Shown here: one piece after another, positions 45,814 to 56,915 of the stretch
Layout of the letters: each line of letters opens with the position of its first letter
Numbering within the stretch: position 1 is the first letter of the stretch
From: Cylicocyclus nassatus
Lineage: Eukaryota > Nematoda > Chromadorea > Rhabditida > Strongylidae
DNA: 64,000 nucleotides
Assembly: GCA_958299035.1 (NCBI GenBank)
Contig: CATQJL010000316.1
Coordinates: 29,949,441-30,013,440, forward strand
Reading direction: 5' to 3'
The notes under the pieces: model-generated
Seen by the model: only the letters and a program-made list of their open reading frames with translations
The model's database searches: none
What the model was told of the DNA's origin: nothing
Program-made: the position numbers and the translations under genes

Positions 45814-46051
45814 ATGGAGGGATTGTTACAGGTTGACGTTCAGAAAAAACTTCTGCTGCATAACATATCTGAGTATCTTTCACATATCATTAGAGCACAT
45901 TTAGCTATGAAGAGCAATAAATTAGTACTTTCTGACACATTGAGATTATTACATACTGGAAATGAATGCGTATGCATAATTATAATTTGTAAGACCTGTC
46001 AAATCATCTGGGTCCAATCATTTATTTCCTTATTATTCAAAATATTGAGTA
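45814..46051 (+). other. Possible exon cut by a Helitron insertion
   Basis: From an ATG at 45814 the frame reads MEGLLQVDVQKKLLLHNISE and stays protein-like for about 55 residues, then becomes AT-rich and is entered by the Helitron at 46052. No acceptor precedes the ATG. Divergent from the minus-strand exons at 45728. Confidence 0.25.
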
Positions 46052-46340
46052 TCTTATATATAAAGCTGAATGTCTGTCTGTATGTCTGTCTGTATGTCTG
46101 TACGTATGTGCGGAATAGAAATTTTTATTTCTGAACCGATTTAGACCAAACTTGGCACACATATACTTCGGGGCAGGGAGCGTGTTATAGGCTACTTTTC
46201 GTTATCGATCGATATCGATTTTATCGATTTTTTGCAAAATTTGATATACGGGGCTGGGAGTTGGCACAGGGGGGTAATCGAGCATGCTGATTACGAATAT
46301 AATAATGACAGGGCCGGGCGGAGCCGGGTTTGCCAGCTAG
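46052..46340 (+). mobile_element. Non-autonomous Helitron-type element, copy 2
   Basis: Same TCTTATATATAAAGCTGAAT start (after A) and GGCGGAGCCGGG...CCAGCTAG end (before T) as copy 1, 289 bp. It contains the left palindrome arm (to TAATCGAGCATGCTGAT) but lacks the whole right arm, so the two copies represent alternative internal forms of one family. Confidence 0.75.
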
Positions 46341-46822
46341 TAACTACTAAAATAATCACTAATACACTGAAACATAACAATTAGCTAACTACCGTTAACT
46401 GATTAATAAGAGAAATAACATATTTATACCAATAAAATCCCCTTTTTCTCACTTATACTAACCGAAAGTTGCCCAGTTGTATACCCATACCTATAATTTT
46501 GGTATATCAACACACATAAGGGGTTAGGTTGTGTTTACCTTACACTAAGGTTAGTTTATTTTTATTCTCTTAGTTTATTTACAGTAATACTACCGATGGG
46601 GTTCACACAAGTAGCTACTGGCAAAGGAAGGTAAGTACTACGCCTCCGGTGTTTTATTTTTTTAGGGAGCGCCACCCCCTGGAAGCAGCCCTTCCGAAAC
46701 CTAGCGTAACCTTCCCTCTGGTATGGGATTAGGCCGTTCTTTACCTTAGATTTTTGGCTTAAAAATAAAAGTACGCAAACCAGTTACACTTCATTCAAAA
46801 AGAACTCTTTTGGATAAAACTA
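46341..46822. other. 5' flank of the Penelope-like element
   Basis: No coding capacity. A CTGGAAGC..CCTTCCGAAACC segment (46680-46705) and a GGTATATCAAC/TATACCC region may be part of the element's 5' leader; the element boundary could not be placed. Confidence 0.3.
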
Positions 46823-49018
46823 TTGATGACACCTATGCTTTTCGGCTTTAATGATAATATAAAAGGCTATGGTAATCTAACTATGATCGAGAACCCTTTA
46901 AATCATAGAAGTAATAATCCATTTTTCAATCTTAGCATATCTAAAGACAGAAGCAATCGAGGGTATAATAAAGAAGAAAACATCATATACACAGACAATC
47001 TATACTTGAAGAAATCAAAAATTTCATCAAAAATTCCCCTACATATTATGAACTCTATAAATTTATCAAAAGTAAAAATAAACATTATATTTCCTCACTA
47101 ATTAATATATCAACATTTAGTCCTGAATCTCTAGATATTCCTTCTAGTTTTAAATATGCATTGTATGGTATTCTCTGTCATTACCATTTCAGCAAAGTAC
47201 CCGATAAGAAAACTATCACTACATATATGAATATCAAATTTCCTTACTATAATAGCATTTTAGATAATACCAATGTTAACAAAATAGTTAATAACACATC
47301 TATCACAAACCTCATTAAAACATACAGCTCTAAACCTTATCAACCTATCAGACTAATATATGAATACACAAAATATGCTTCTTGTAATATATACAATTAT
47401 AATAAATTTCTTAATAATCTTCACAACCTCAACATAAACGATGTTCCATGCGTTTGTAAAAATTACCAACAATACATAGACCCTACATATAGACATGTTG
47501 TCACTGGAGATATAAACATATTTAAAACTGAACCTATATATGATTTTTTGAATAAAGGTACAAAAGTAAGATTTCCATATAGATATTCTACAGAACAAAT
47601 CAAAAGTTTATGGCTTAATTTATTTAACATAATTTGCAAAAAATACAAAACAAAATATTCCTTGGATGATGTAGTTTCGACTGCCATAAAAAATGAATTA
47701 TATAGACACCTTCTTAGATACCATAGTAGATTAATTTATAATTTTGATAATAACTGTTACAGCCTTCCTATTTCTAATATCAAACACTATCAAAAGTTCT
47801 TCATATTTTGCCCTTTGGACAAAGCTAGCTCGAATTATGGCATTGTTTGCAAAAAACTTTATCTCAAAATATTAATGTCAGAAATGGGATTAAATAACAT
47901 GTCAAGTACTTCTCCTATCTATGATTATCTTGGAACATTAGACACTGGAACCATCATTACTAAACATCTGAATTTTTTTAAAACCCATAATCTCAAAATT
48001 AACGAAGTCTGTACCATTCCAAATATTTATTGCATTCCCAAATTACATAAAAATCCGCTTAAGTTTAGATTTATTACTGGTGCTTCAAACAGCAGCCTTA
48101 AATCGTTATCAGAAGAACTAATGCATATTTTCAACTTTATCCGAAACCATTTTAAAAACTATACTAAAATTGTAAGCATTAGTAAAAACTGTTTTGATAC
48201 CTATTGGTCTATAAATGGTATTGATATTTCCCACAAATTTGACCACATTAATTCGAATAACCTTAAACTGTTTTCAGCCGATTTCACTAACATGTTTACA
48301 AACATTCCTCATAATACCATTATCAGCAATCTCAAAGGGATTCTTAAAATATGTCTCAAAAATAGTAACAGTATATGTCGTTTGTAATAATAACAAAGTT
48401 AGCTATTGTAACCTCTATAATGAAAAAACAAAACAAAGGGTTTATAAAATTGAAGACATTTTGTACCTTGTTCAACATCTATTAGAAAACAGCTATTGCA
48501 AAATTGCAAATCACATATTTATGCAAAAAGTAGTTCGTTCCACAAGGTGGTAATGCCAGCCCTTTCTTGCAGATTTGACGTTATTTTACTTTGAATATAA
48601 ATTTGCCATTAATCACCATAAAAATGATATTTTGTTCAAACCTTTCAGATATATGGATGGCTTACTGATTATACATAATTTAGAAGAGAAAAGGATAAGT
48701 AAATGGTTGACTGACACTTACAATGATATATTAGAGTTGAAAAATACGCACCAAAGCGAATTAGAATGTGACTTTCTTGATTTAAATATAAGAATTGTAA
48801 ATAATAAAATTATTACGCAACAATACAATAAAACAGATTACTTTACGTTTAAAGTTAATAGATTTACATATGCGTCTTCACACATAAGTGTTAAGGTTAA
48901 AACATCCATTATATACAGTGAAATTCTAAGGATTTATAGAACATGTACAAAATTTGATAACTTTCTACATAGACTATTAATGCTTTTAAAACAACTAGAG
49001 GAATTAGACTACACATAA
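46823..49018 (+). pseudogene. Penelope-like (Naiad-type) reverse transcriptase, inactivated
   Basis: Three or more frames carry consecutive parts of one protein. The main frame (47161-48387) has a Cys-x-Cys motif (PCVCKN) followed by RHVVTGD, a layout described for Naiad-type Penelope-like elements, then PLDKASSNYGIV (RT fingers), IPKLHKNPLKFRFITG and motif A SADFTNMFTNIPH. Motif B (VPQGGNASP) sits at 48537-48563 in another frame, and motif C at 48647-48661 reads RYMDG where YxDD is expected, losing the second catalytic aspartate. Further frame breaks occur near 46970-47000, 48340-48390 and 48560-48580. The C-terminal part (48575-49018) keeps ELECDFLDLNIRI and a YASSH block. Very AT-rich with an Asn/Ile/Tyr-rich product, unlike the flanks. 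A GIY-YIG endonuclease was not found. Confidence 0.75.
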
Positions 49019-49177
49019 AATATAATCATCAATGCTTTTATAAAATGCTTCACATTCAATAAATGTATTCCATACAAATATATAGAGCTTCAGTCTTTCA
49101 AAAATATGAAACATTTCGTTAAATTCGTAATAGATAGACTAGATCATTGCTGATCTTGTGATCTTTTGCCCTACCAA

Positions 49178-49256
49178 ACTGGTATAAAGTCCCAGCAGTA
49201 TACCACTATTGTTAGTTAACCACTCTTCCCTACTGAAAAGCCTCGGGAGTGGTTAT
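49178..49256 (+). other. Structured sequence 3' of the Penelope-like element
   Basis: Two strong stems lie in tandem: TGGTATA...TATACCA and AACCACTC...GAGTGGTT. Longer pairings CCCTA...TAGGG and GCCTC...GAGGC cross one another, as in a pseudoknot, and GAGGC is followed by GAAAC. Penelope-like elements often carry hammerhead ribozymes; the CTGANGA core is imperfect here (CTGAAAA), so none is claimed. Confidence 0.35.
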
Positions 49257-49873
49257 CACTTATTGTATTCCTGCATAGGGCTAGAGGCGAAACAGGCTTA
49301 ATAGTAACCCTTTATTATTTATTAGAAATGTTGCTTTAGCTTAATATTGACAAGTCTCCTTATTAGCATTTTCTCGATATCCATTAATGTTGCTATGGTC
49401 CCCGCAGATTATGTGTGTATCATTGGTGCAGAGACAACTCAATTGCCTTTCTTCTGCTCAGATTTTTAGCGATAGAACTCTATGATAACAAGCCTGAGGC
49501 TTGGAGCCTGGGGCCTGGGCCGAGAACCTAAATGGTGATGTATGGTAATGCATTTTCGCAATGTTGAATGCTCCAACCTTAATAGAATAGAAAGCGATGA
49601 CGCTGAAAAACGTGAATCTTCAAAAATCTTCCCGTTTTGCCGTCGTTCAAAATAAACTGTAATTGATAGCTCAACATCAGTAGCAACAAAATCAAGATCT
49701 CAAAAAGGGACGATAAAACATGGGAGTAACGAAAAAAGTACTTACTTAATTGAATATTATTTATGTTTGGAGTAAATACAAAATGTTTATGATCAATACA
49801 CATCGGATAGCTTACCACGTAAACTCGTAAATTCTCTTGCATTCAAAAGCCTGGGCTAGATGAGGTAATTCGT
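49257..49873. other. No gene seen
   Basis: Only AT-rich sequence and a short GGCCTGGGGCCTGGGCC-type direct repeat near 49500. Confidence 0.35.
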
Positions 49874-50810
49874 GCACCAAAATAGGTACAGACCGCAAAA
49901 ATCCGGAATAATCCTATATCCCAAACAAGATTCGATATATCATCGGATAGAGCAAACCTAGCTCTACAAGAGAGTGCTTAAAGATTTGCAGCAGCTTTGA
50001 TCCAAGCGAAGATTGAAGTCAAAAACGAAAAAGATTCAAGCGCCCCAAAAACCAAGAAAGAATTGGAAGTCCGTTCAGAAAAATTCTTCAAAATTCCTAA
50101 CCTGCTCATTCATTGTCATTTCGTATAAGACATTTCCCTATGCAGTTGCTGTATTTTTCTCTCAGCTAGAAATTGAGAAAACGAAGTTTCTCATGTTTCT
50201 TTCAAAACAATGCTGAGATGTTCTAGCAGTGATAGTCGTATACTATAGGACCTTAGAAGCGTGAGTGTGGGTCTTCAGGTCTTTGCAGCAGCTGGTTTAC
50301 GACAAATATCGATTTTTTAGCAACTAAGCAAGAAAAATTCGGATAAGGAGAGCTAGGTTAGTCGTTTTTCGTAAACTAGAAGTTCTAAAGGGTGAAAATG
50401 TAAAGTTTTGCTGCTAACGGCGTGTGCTATACAACTGTTAGTACTACTGAAACATCTCAGCACTAATTTGGCAAAAACGTGAAAAACTTCGTTTTCTAAT
50501 CGTCTAGCTGAGAAAAAAAATACAACAACCGCATAGATAAATGTCTTACGCGAGATGCCTACGCGTGAGCAAGAAAGAAATTTTGTAGGCGCCATTTATA
50601 TGAAGTTACAATTTTGTTTTGATAAGTCTCAAGGTTGTCGGACGCATGGCTTTTTCAGTTTTCGGCTCAAAACTTCGCGTGGATCAAAGCTGGTGTAGAT
50701 ATTTGAGCACTGTATCGTAGAGCTAAGTTTGCGCTATCTAATGCTGTATCGAATTCTATTTGGGATATAGGATTATTCCGGATTATTGCGTTTGGTACCT
50801 ATTTTGGTGC
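49874..50810. mobile_element. 937-bp foldback, GCACCAAAATAGG ends
   Basis: GCACCAAAATAGGTAC at the left and the inverted GTACCTATTTTGGTGC at the right. Further paired blocks: CCGGAATAATCCTATATCCCAA at the outer arm, and ATAAGACATTT...GTTGCTGTATTTTTCTC / GAGAAAAAAAATACAACAACC further in. Arms are diverged. No coding capacity. Confidence 0.65.
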
Positions 50811-51408
50811 AGAAATCAACCTAAGACTATTAATCGTATGCTCAGCTGAAAAGGCTGCGACATTATAAGGCCTGTACTTGATGGATAGAGGATGTACGAG
50901 CGAATTGATTTGAGATTCGTTGCAAGCGTTTTACCATATTGACAGCAGCCAAACCATCTCACTCTTAGAGAAAAGTTAATTGATGGTCAACTTGAACTCC
51001 ACCTAAGGGTTCCATACTTCAACGCATATTTTGGCTTTCAAACTATCTTATATGAATACATACTCAGAATGTGAAACGACTGCTGCGAATAAAATGTGTA
51101 CTACACTCAAGTTCGACAATTCCAAATTACTTTGCAACTTGTTTCAGTAGTGAGAGCTTTCGATTTTTCTCTACAAAATTCAATGAAATTTTCTCCTCTC
51201 ATCATTAAAGTGAATCATTTTCTTTTCCGAGCCAAGTTCACATCATCTAGTCTTGTATCTAAGCTTGTACACTCTTGAAATCGTTTCAATGGAGCAAGAC
51301 ATTGTTTGCGCGGATGAGAGTCTGTGAGATACAGCTACGATTTCTTGCAGACTTTAGCACGTGCTTGTGCAAAAAGTTATTCAAAACGATCGCAATCTCT
51401 GAACCACT

Positions 51409-53126
51409 GGCGAGTCCAGGATTTCCGTTTGGGGACGGGGGGGGGGGGGACGAGACAAAGAATGTTTTTGATGAAGGTGCGTAGCGTTAGCCTCGCACTC
51501 CGAAAGTTTTTCTGGCTTCCCAAAATCTTTGAATTTCCTTAACTCCGAAATTTTAGAAGAATGAGGCGTGACTGCAGCCGAAATTTTTTTATAAGGCTAA
51601 ATTGGATTATAAAATTTTTAAAATTATTTTAATTATGTACAAGTATAAACAAGTCACTTGAACATTCTTATACAGGTCATTCAAAATTTTCGCCACCAAT
51701 ACTCGGGGGAGGGGGGGGGGGGGGGAAGGGGGAGGTGAGGCTCGGTACGCCACTGTTCTAAACCTGACCAAATTTTCTGAAGAAATACAAAAGAACAATT
51801 CACAAATTAACTTCCACTATCATCTTGAGGCAAAATCAATTCATGTTGCTAATACTGCCGCGTCAAAGTGGGAAAAAGTGTATAAAACATATTTTCGATA
51901 AATTAAAGTGAGATAAGAAGTTGAGTATGCGAAAGGATTTTCACCGATTTTCAAAGCCAAACTTCAGAAAAATTTCGCATACTCCGCATTCCAGTCTAAA
52001 AAAAGATGTACATTCGCTGCATTCTTCGTTAGCCACAATACGGGAAACAAGACTAGATATTTGCAAAGCCCAGCACTGCGTGACGCATGCCATTTTCCAT
52101 TTTCTCTTTCGCTGAAAGAGCGCGGTAAGTGTTCATGTGAATGGTGTGTAAAGCGGTCCCACGTGGTAGTTACTGCTTGACACACAATGTGTGTCAATCG
52201 GTCGTCGTTCTAACAAGAAACTCAGGAAAATCAACAAATAAAAAGCTATATTGTGTGCGCCTAAATCAATCACAAGGCCGCAAAATCCCACTTTCGAACC
52301 AAACAAAATATTTATATGAGTCCGAAGTAAGAAAATGGCAAGTACGCAACTCAACTCAAAAATTCATTTTCTAGTGAGCAATACGCGGAACATCTACCCT
52401 AATTTATAAGTGCAAGACGCACCTGTTTTCTTTTAAACAAGACCAGGTACATGCAGAAAGTTTGCGAAGGATCCTCTATTGTGCTGCTCCTTACCTACAA
52501 AGATTGTGTGGGAGAACGACCATTTCACGAGGCGCAGTGGTGCAGCCGAGTGCTTGCTTGAAAAAGTGAAAAAGGCCCGTCTTGTACTTGTGAAATTGGG
52601 GTAATAAAACCCATCCTTAACAGCTGAAACAGCGAATTTCCACTCAAACACATATCACGTCATAGATGTGTAAGCGCTATGAATATAGATAAGCAGAATG
52701 GCACTTTTTAGGAAGTTTGAAATATCATCAAAGTAGTTTTTCTAAACTCTAATTACGTATTAGATTGGCGTAAAAGTTCAAGAGCAATTCAAACAAATTC
52801 AGTGACTTCATAAATCCTATACATGAATTCCAGTGGCTACCCTGAGGCACCCTTTCACGAATGGGTCGCGAAATTTTTGGAAGTATAATTTTCTAAAATT
52901 AAAAATTTATTTTGGCCTTATAAAGAATTTTTCGGGTAGCGTGGCATGAGCCACGCCCTCTTTTTCTGGAATTTCGGATTTATGGGTCGGCGAAAATTTT
53001 AGAAAGCATACCGAAAATTTTTTTCGGAGTGCGTAACGCCACAACGCCCTAACGCCATGCACCTTCATCAGAAAACATTTCTTGTCCCCCCCCCCCCCCG
53101 AACGAAAATCCTGGGTACGCCACTGA
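51409..53126. mobile_element. 1.7-kb DNA transposon with G-run inverted ends
   Basis: The left end CACTGGCGAGTCCAGGATTT then a G run and GATGAAGGTGCGTAGCGTTA; the right end is its inverse (TAACGCCATGCACCTTCATC, a C run, AATCCTGGGTACGCCACTG). The TIR extends for over 100 bases. The interior has only short frames. A further inverted end of the family (GGTACGCCACTG) lies at 51745-51757, so there may be an internal rearrangement. Superfamily not assigned. Confidence 0.65.
51664..51757 (-). repeat. Extra internal end of the G-run family
   Basis: A long G run followed by GGTGAGGCTCGGTACGCCACTG resembles a right-hand terminus of the same family, lying inside the 51409-53126 element, either as a nested partial copy or the original right end of a shorter element. 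Confidence 0.5.
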
Positions 53127-55523
53127 TGAATTCATATTTCTTTCACGTACTTGTTTGCAACTTTTCCCTGTCTAGTCTTGGAGGATTAGCTTTCAAAACC
53201 TTTTGATTTATGTTCAGGACTCAACACGAGTTGGCACCAGGGAGATGTCAAAGCGAAGTCCCCTTTGAATCTTGAAAATTTCGTAGGAAATTCTTTGACT
53301 CCAAACCCCAAGCGTAAAAAACCCTTGAAGCACAAACGTTGGCTAAAAAAACGCCGCAATTTTTGTGTCTTTTCGGGTAGAAAATAAATACCCACTTTGC
53401 TTTCTGTCCCAAAAGGATACCCAGTGACCCGGTGCCAACTATGCCGAGATCTGTTAATGTATGTTGTAAAAATATTACAGAGCCGCTAGCCAAGTCCGAA
53501 AAACCTGCAGAAATTTTCTCGCAAAGCAGTAGTCTGTCCATACATTACTGTGGCGTACTTCAATCTCGCTTAAAAGTGCGAAAATAAAATTTTTATAAAA
53601 ACTTCATTCCAAAAACGATCTTCTCACAATTGCGCTTCTTCCTCGGAATTATGATACAATACAGTGCTGGACAAAATTATAGGTTCACTCTAGAAAGTGC
53701 CATAACTCACTCTGTTGTCGATAAAATGTTCCAAAATTTAGTACAGCCGTGTGTTTACCAGCCTACTATCAATCATCAAAATGGGTCTCGTTCGTTTGGT
53801 TATTCAAGAAAAAATTGAAAATTTTGAAAAAAGCAGGTTTGAAGGCTGGACAAAATTTTAGGTCCACCTGGAGTTTTTACTGATTAGGGCACTTCTTAGC
53901 TCCCAAATTTTTTTAGGTAGGTACACATCCAAAAACGTTAAACAGCTGCTTTAGTCAAGCTGTGTCATAGCGTTAAAAAGAACTGATTATCTGCTTTTTT
54001 TGCCCTGAAAATGCTTTCACATGTATTTCACTCCACAAACCTGCGTTGAGTAAGAAATTCTGCAGTTTCTCAGCTGGATCGGAAGCGACGGGGTTTTACA
54101 GTACCAACACTGCCGCCTTGAAATCCTGCGATATAAACGCAATGTCACGCCGGAAGTGCTGCCGCATTGCGATAGCTCGCTTGAACCTCAACCAATTGAA
54201 CTCTAGCTTAGATATCTAAAACCAGCGCCTTCCGGACGATTTAAAAGTGTTTTCAAAAGTTTCAAAATTTCCTTCACAAAGATCTTTTTTTAGGACCATC
54301 GACGGTATAAACGCATTGCCGCGTTGGTATCGCCGCACCGCCATAAATTTCTTCAGCTTAAATCTTTCAAATTCTGACTTGGTTTTTGGAATCGGCGTCT
54401 CCTAAACTACTTGAAAGCGCTCTTGAAAACTTCAAAATCTTGCTTTCAAACTACTTTGGCTCCATGCCAGCGGCGGTCTAAACGCTGTGCCGCGTTGGAA
54501 GTGCCGCACTAGTGTAACTCAGTTCAAAGTCCTTCAACCAAAATTTTGATTGAATATTTGGAGCCGGCACCTTTTTATGCACTCATGAGTTTACTCAAAC
54601 TTTGCTGATTCTCGTGTCTTGGTACTTTTCTGAGTTATCAACGGCGATACAAACGGCATGTCGCGTTGGAAAAGCCGGATTGGCGTAACTTTCTTCTGGA
54701 TTTTCGTATCAAATTCTAATTTGGATTTTCGAAACAAGCGAATTCCAAGCTATCTGAGCATGTGTTCAAAGTCTGCAAAATCCCAATTTTTTTCACGAAT
54801 TATTTTGGTCCCTCAAAGTGCCCTAATTAAACACGCTGGCTCTGACATGGCGCTGTGACCTCGGTGTATCGATTTATTATCGAATCTTATCAAATGATGG
54901 TACGTGAAGGTGAGGTTGGAATATATATGTAGTACTAAAATCATGTACGGGTTTAATTTCATGATTTCTTCGATTTGAAAAAAGAAACAAAAAGCAATTT
55001 TTTATGGAAATACCGAGTAATGCAGAAAAGTTGATTCTGTATCACAAGCATGAGTGCTTCCAATGATTTGTTTATCTCAGATTTACCATCTCTCAGTAAT
55101 TTTGATAATTTCATTGTCTGCAATTGAACCTTGAGATTTTGCAAATTTGATATCAAAAACGGAAAAGTAATTTGTGTTTGTGTGTTCCGAGAAACGACTA
55201 TGATGCTCAATTGTGAGTAATTCTGATAGATTTTGAAACTGTAATGGTTTGATCGCTCCGTATCACTGCAGCATTACTTTATCGCCTGCGATCATTACTC
55301 ACCAAGTTGGCTCAGGTGCAAATGCACCTAGACGAAACAGCCATAATGTGCGATAAAGAGTGCCACCCAAATATCGTAAGGAATTTACATTTAATCATGA
55401 TGGTTGCGGAATCTTTCCCTACTGAGTACATAAAGAAAAGAATATTATCGTGACTTTTCCCACATGAAAATGGCTTGCATTCTCAAAATATGAAAAGATG
55501 AGAAATTTAACTTTATTGTTCTC

Positions 55524-55677
55524 AGTTATTTCACACATTTGAATGAATCCGATAAGGCTCCAAACAACATTCTCTTTGTAAAAACCATTTATGAAAATTA
55601 TAAGAAGCGATTCCGAGAGATGCCATTCAGAATTACTGGTATCAGTTTTGTATACTTTACCAAACCTGTCAACAGTA
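55524..55677 (+). CDS. Exon-like segment inside the 7.2-kb element
   Basis: A TTGTTCTCAG acceptor precedes a frame reading NESDKAPNNILFVKTIYENY and continuing KKRFREMPFRITGISFVYF to AACA|GTAAAA. Composition and splice signals look genuine. No family recognised; no neighbouring exon could be joined. Possibly captured host sequence or part of a transposon gene. Confidence 0.3.
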
Positions 55678-56046
55678 AAACACCTGAACCAAAAATGATA
55701 AATTTTCATAAATTCAGAAACTTCTGATGGTAAGGAGTGGGAAAGTCAAAATTTTCAACTCTGATGGAATTTTCAAAGAGCTGGAGTTCACTAAAGTAAA
55801 TTACACCCTTACACTAAGGTCTGGAAGAATTTAAAAGCCAGCCTCTTTCATCTCAAAAATTTCATGAAACTTACGGAAATCGTGACATCTGGGATAAAAA
55901 TGCAGAAATCTTATCGATTTCCACTCTCAAAACCTCGGAGAACCTTCGGAGAGGTTAAGAATCGAAAATATCAAGTTTTTGGCTTTGAAAGCTTCAAAAG
56001 ACCTAGCAATTATTGAATTAATATCATGATCGTACATTTCCATCTA

Positions 56047-56510
56047 ACAAGAGAATGGTCAGAAGTCGAAGTGGCCAAACCAGGGAAGCTGTATATCATT
56101 CGATGCAGTATAAAACGCTGACTTCGAATCTGTCTTCCTTATCTGCTTCCCGCTTCTTTGGACGAAGCTACAAGCGGTTTTATTGTGAAAAAATCATACA
56201 TAAAAACAGCGAAATTGAGCACATTGTTGCGCTTTTGGCTCAGCTTCTGGCTTCAAAAATTTTAAGTAAGCTAGCGACATGTTTTGGCCCAGCATTGAGG
56301 CGAACGTGGCTCTGTACGGCTAAATTTTCAATTTCACGCATAATTTCCTAGCAAAATAATGGTCTTTAATGGCTTATAGCTTCGTCCAGAAAAGCGATAA
56401 GCAGGTAAGGAAGACAGATTTAGAGTCAGCGCTTCATGCTGCATCTAACGGTATGCAGCTTGTCTGAAATGGCCTCTTCGATTTCTGACCATTCCCTTGT
56501 AAGAATAAAC
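56047..56510. mobile_element. Foldback of the GGGAATGGTC superfamily, nested
   Basis: ACAAGAGAATGGTCAGAAG at the left and the inverted ACAAGGGAATGGTCAGAAA at the right; arms of about 130 bases, containing GCTGACTTCGAATCTGTCTTCC and its partner. Related internally to 19812-20664. Confidence 0.65.
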
Positions 56511-56915
56511 GGAAAGTTAAAGTGCTTGACGGGGAGAGCAATTAGTAGAGGTCAGGATCTTATTCTCCTTGAGGAAAATTAGCAAAAAAAGGTCATTTTC
56601 TTTCAGCAGGCAACGACGAGCTCAATCAGAGTGATCTTCCTGCGTTCGAAGCTTTGTATTGCAAATTTGACCTATCTGCGGAAAATTACAGAGCCATTTC
56701 GACCTCGTTATACATAGTCATAAGTCGAAAATTTCAACTGCTTTCGATCACCATCATTTTGACACCAAATATCATAGAATTTTGTGAAAACCCCTCAAAG
56801 GAAACCGAAATTCAGCTCTTCCATATTAAATCATACTTTCATGGCATATTTTGAAGCAAACATTGGTAAATATCCCTGTTTTAACTACATGGACCATAAT
56901 GTGCAAAGCATAATG

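Noticed and set aside
45814..46134. 106-residue frame as one protein
   Set aside because: Its second half is AT-rich filler plus the Helitron's TCTG microsatellite; only the first part is a weak exon candidate.
49220..49330. Hammerhead ribozyme
   Set aside because: The CTGANGA core reads CTGAAAA and the flanking stem I could not be drawn; kept only as a structured-RNA candidate.
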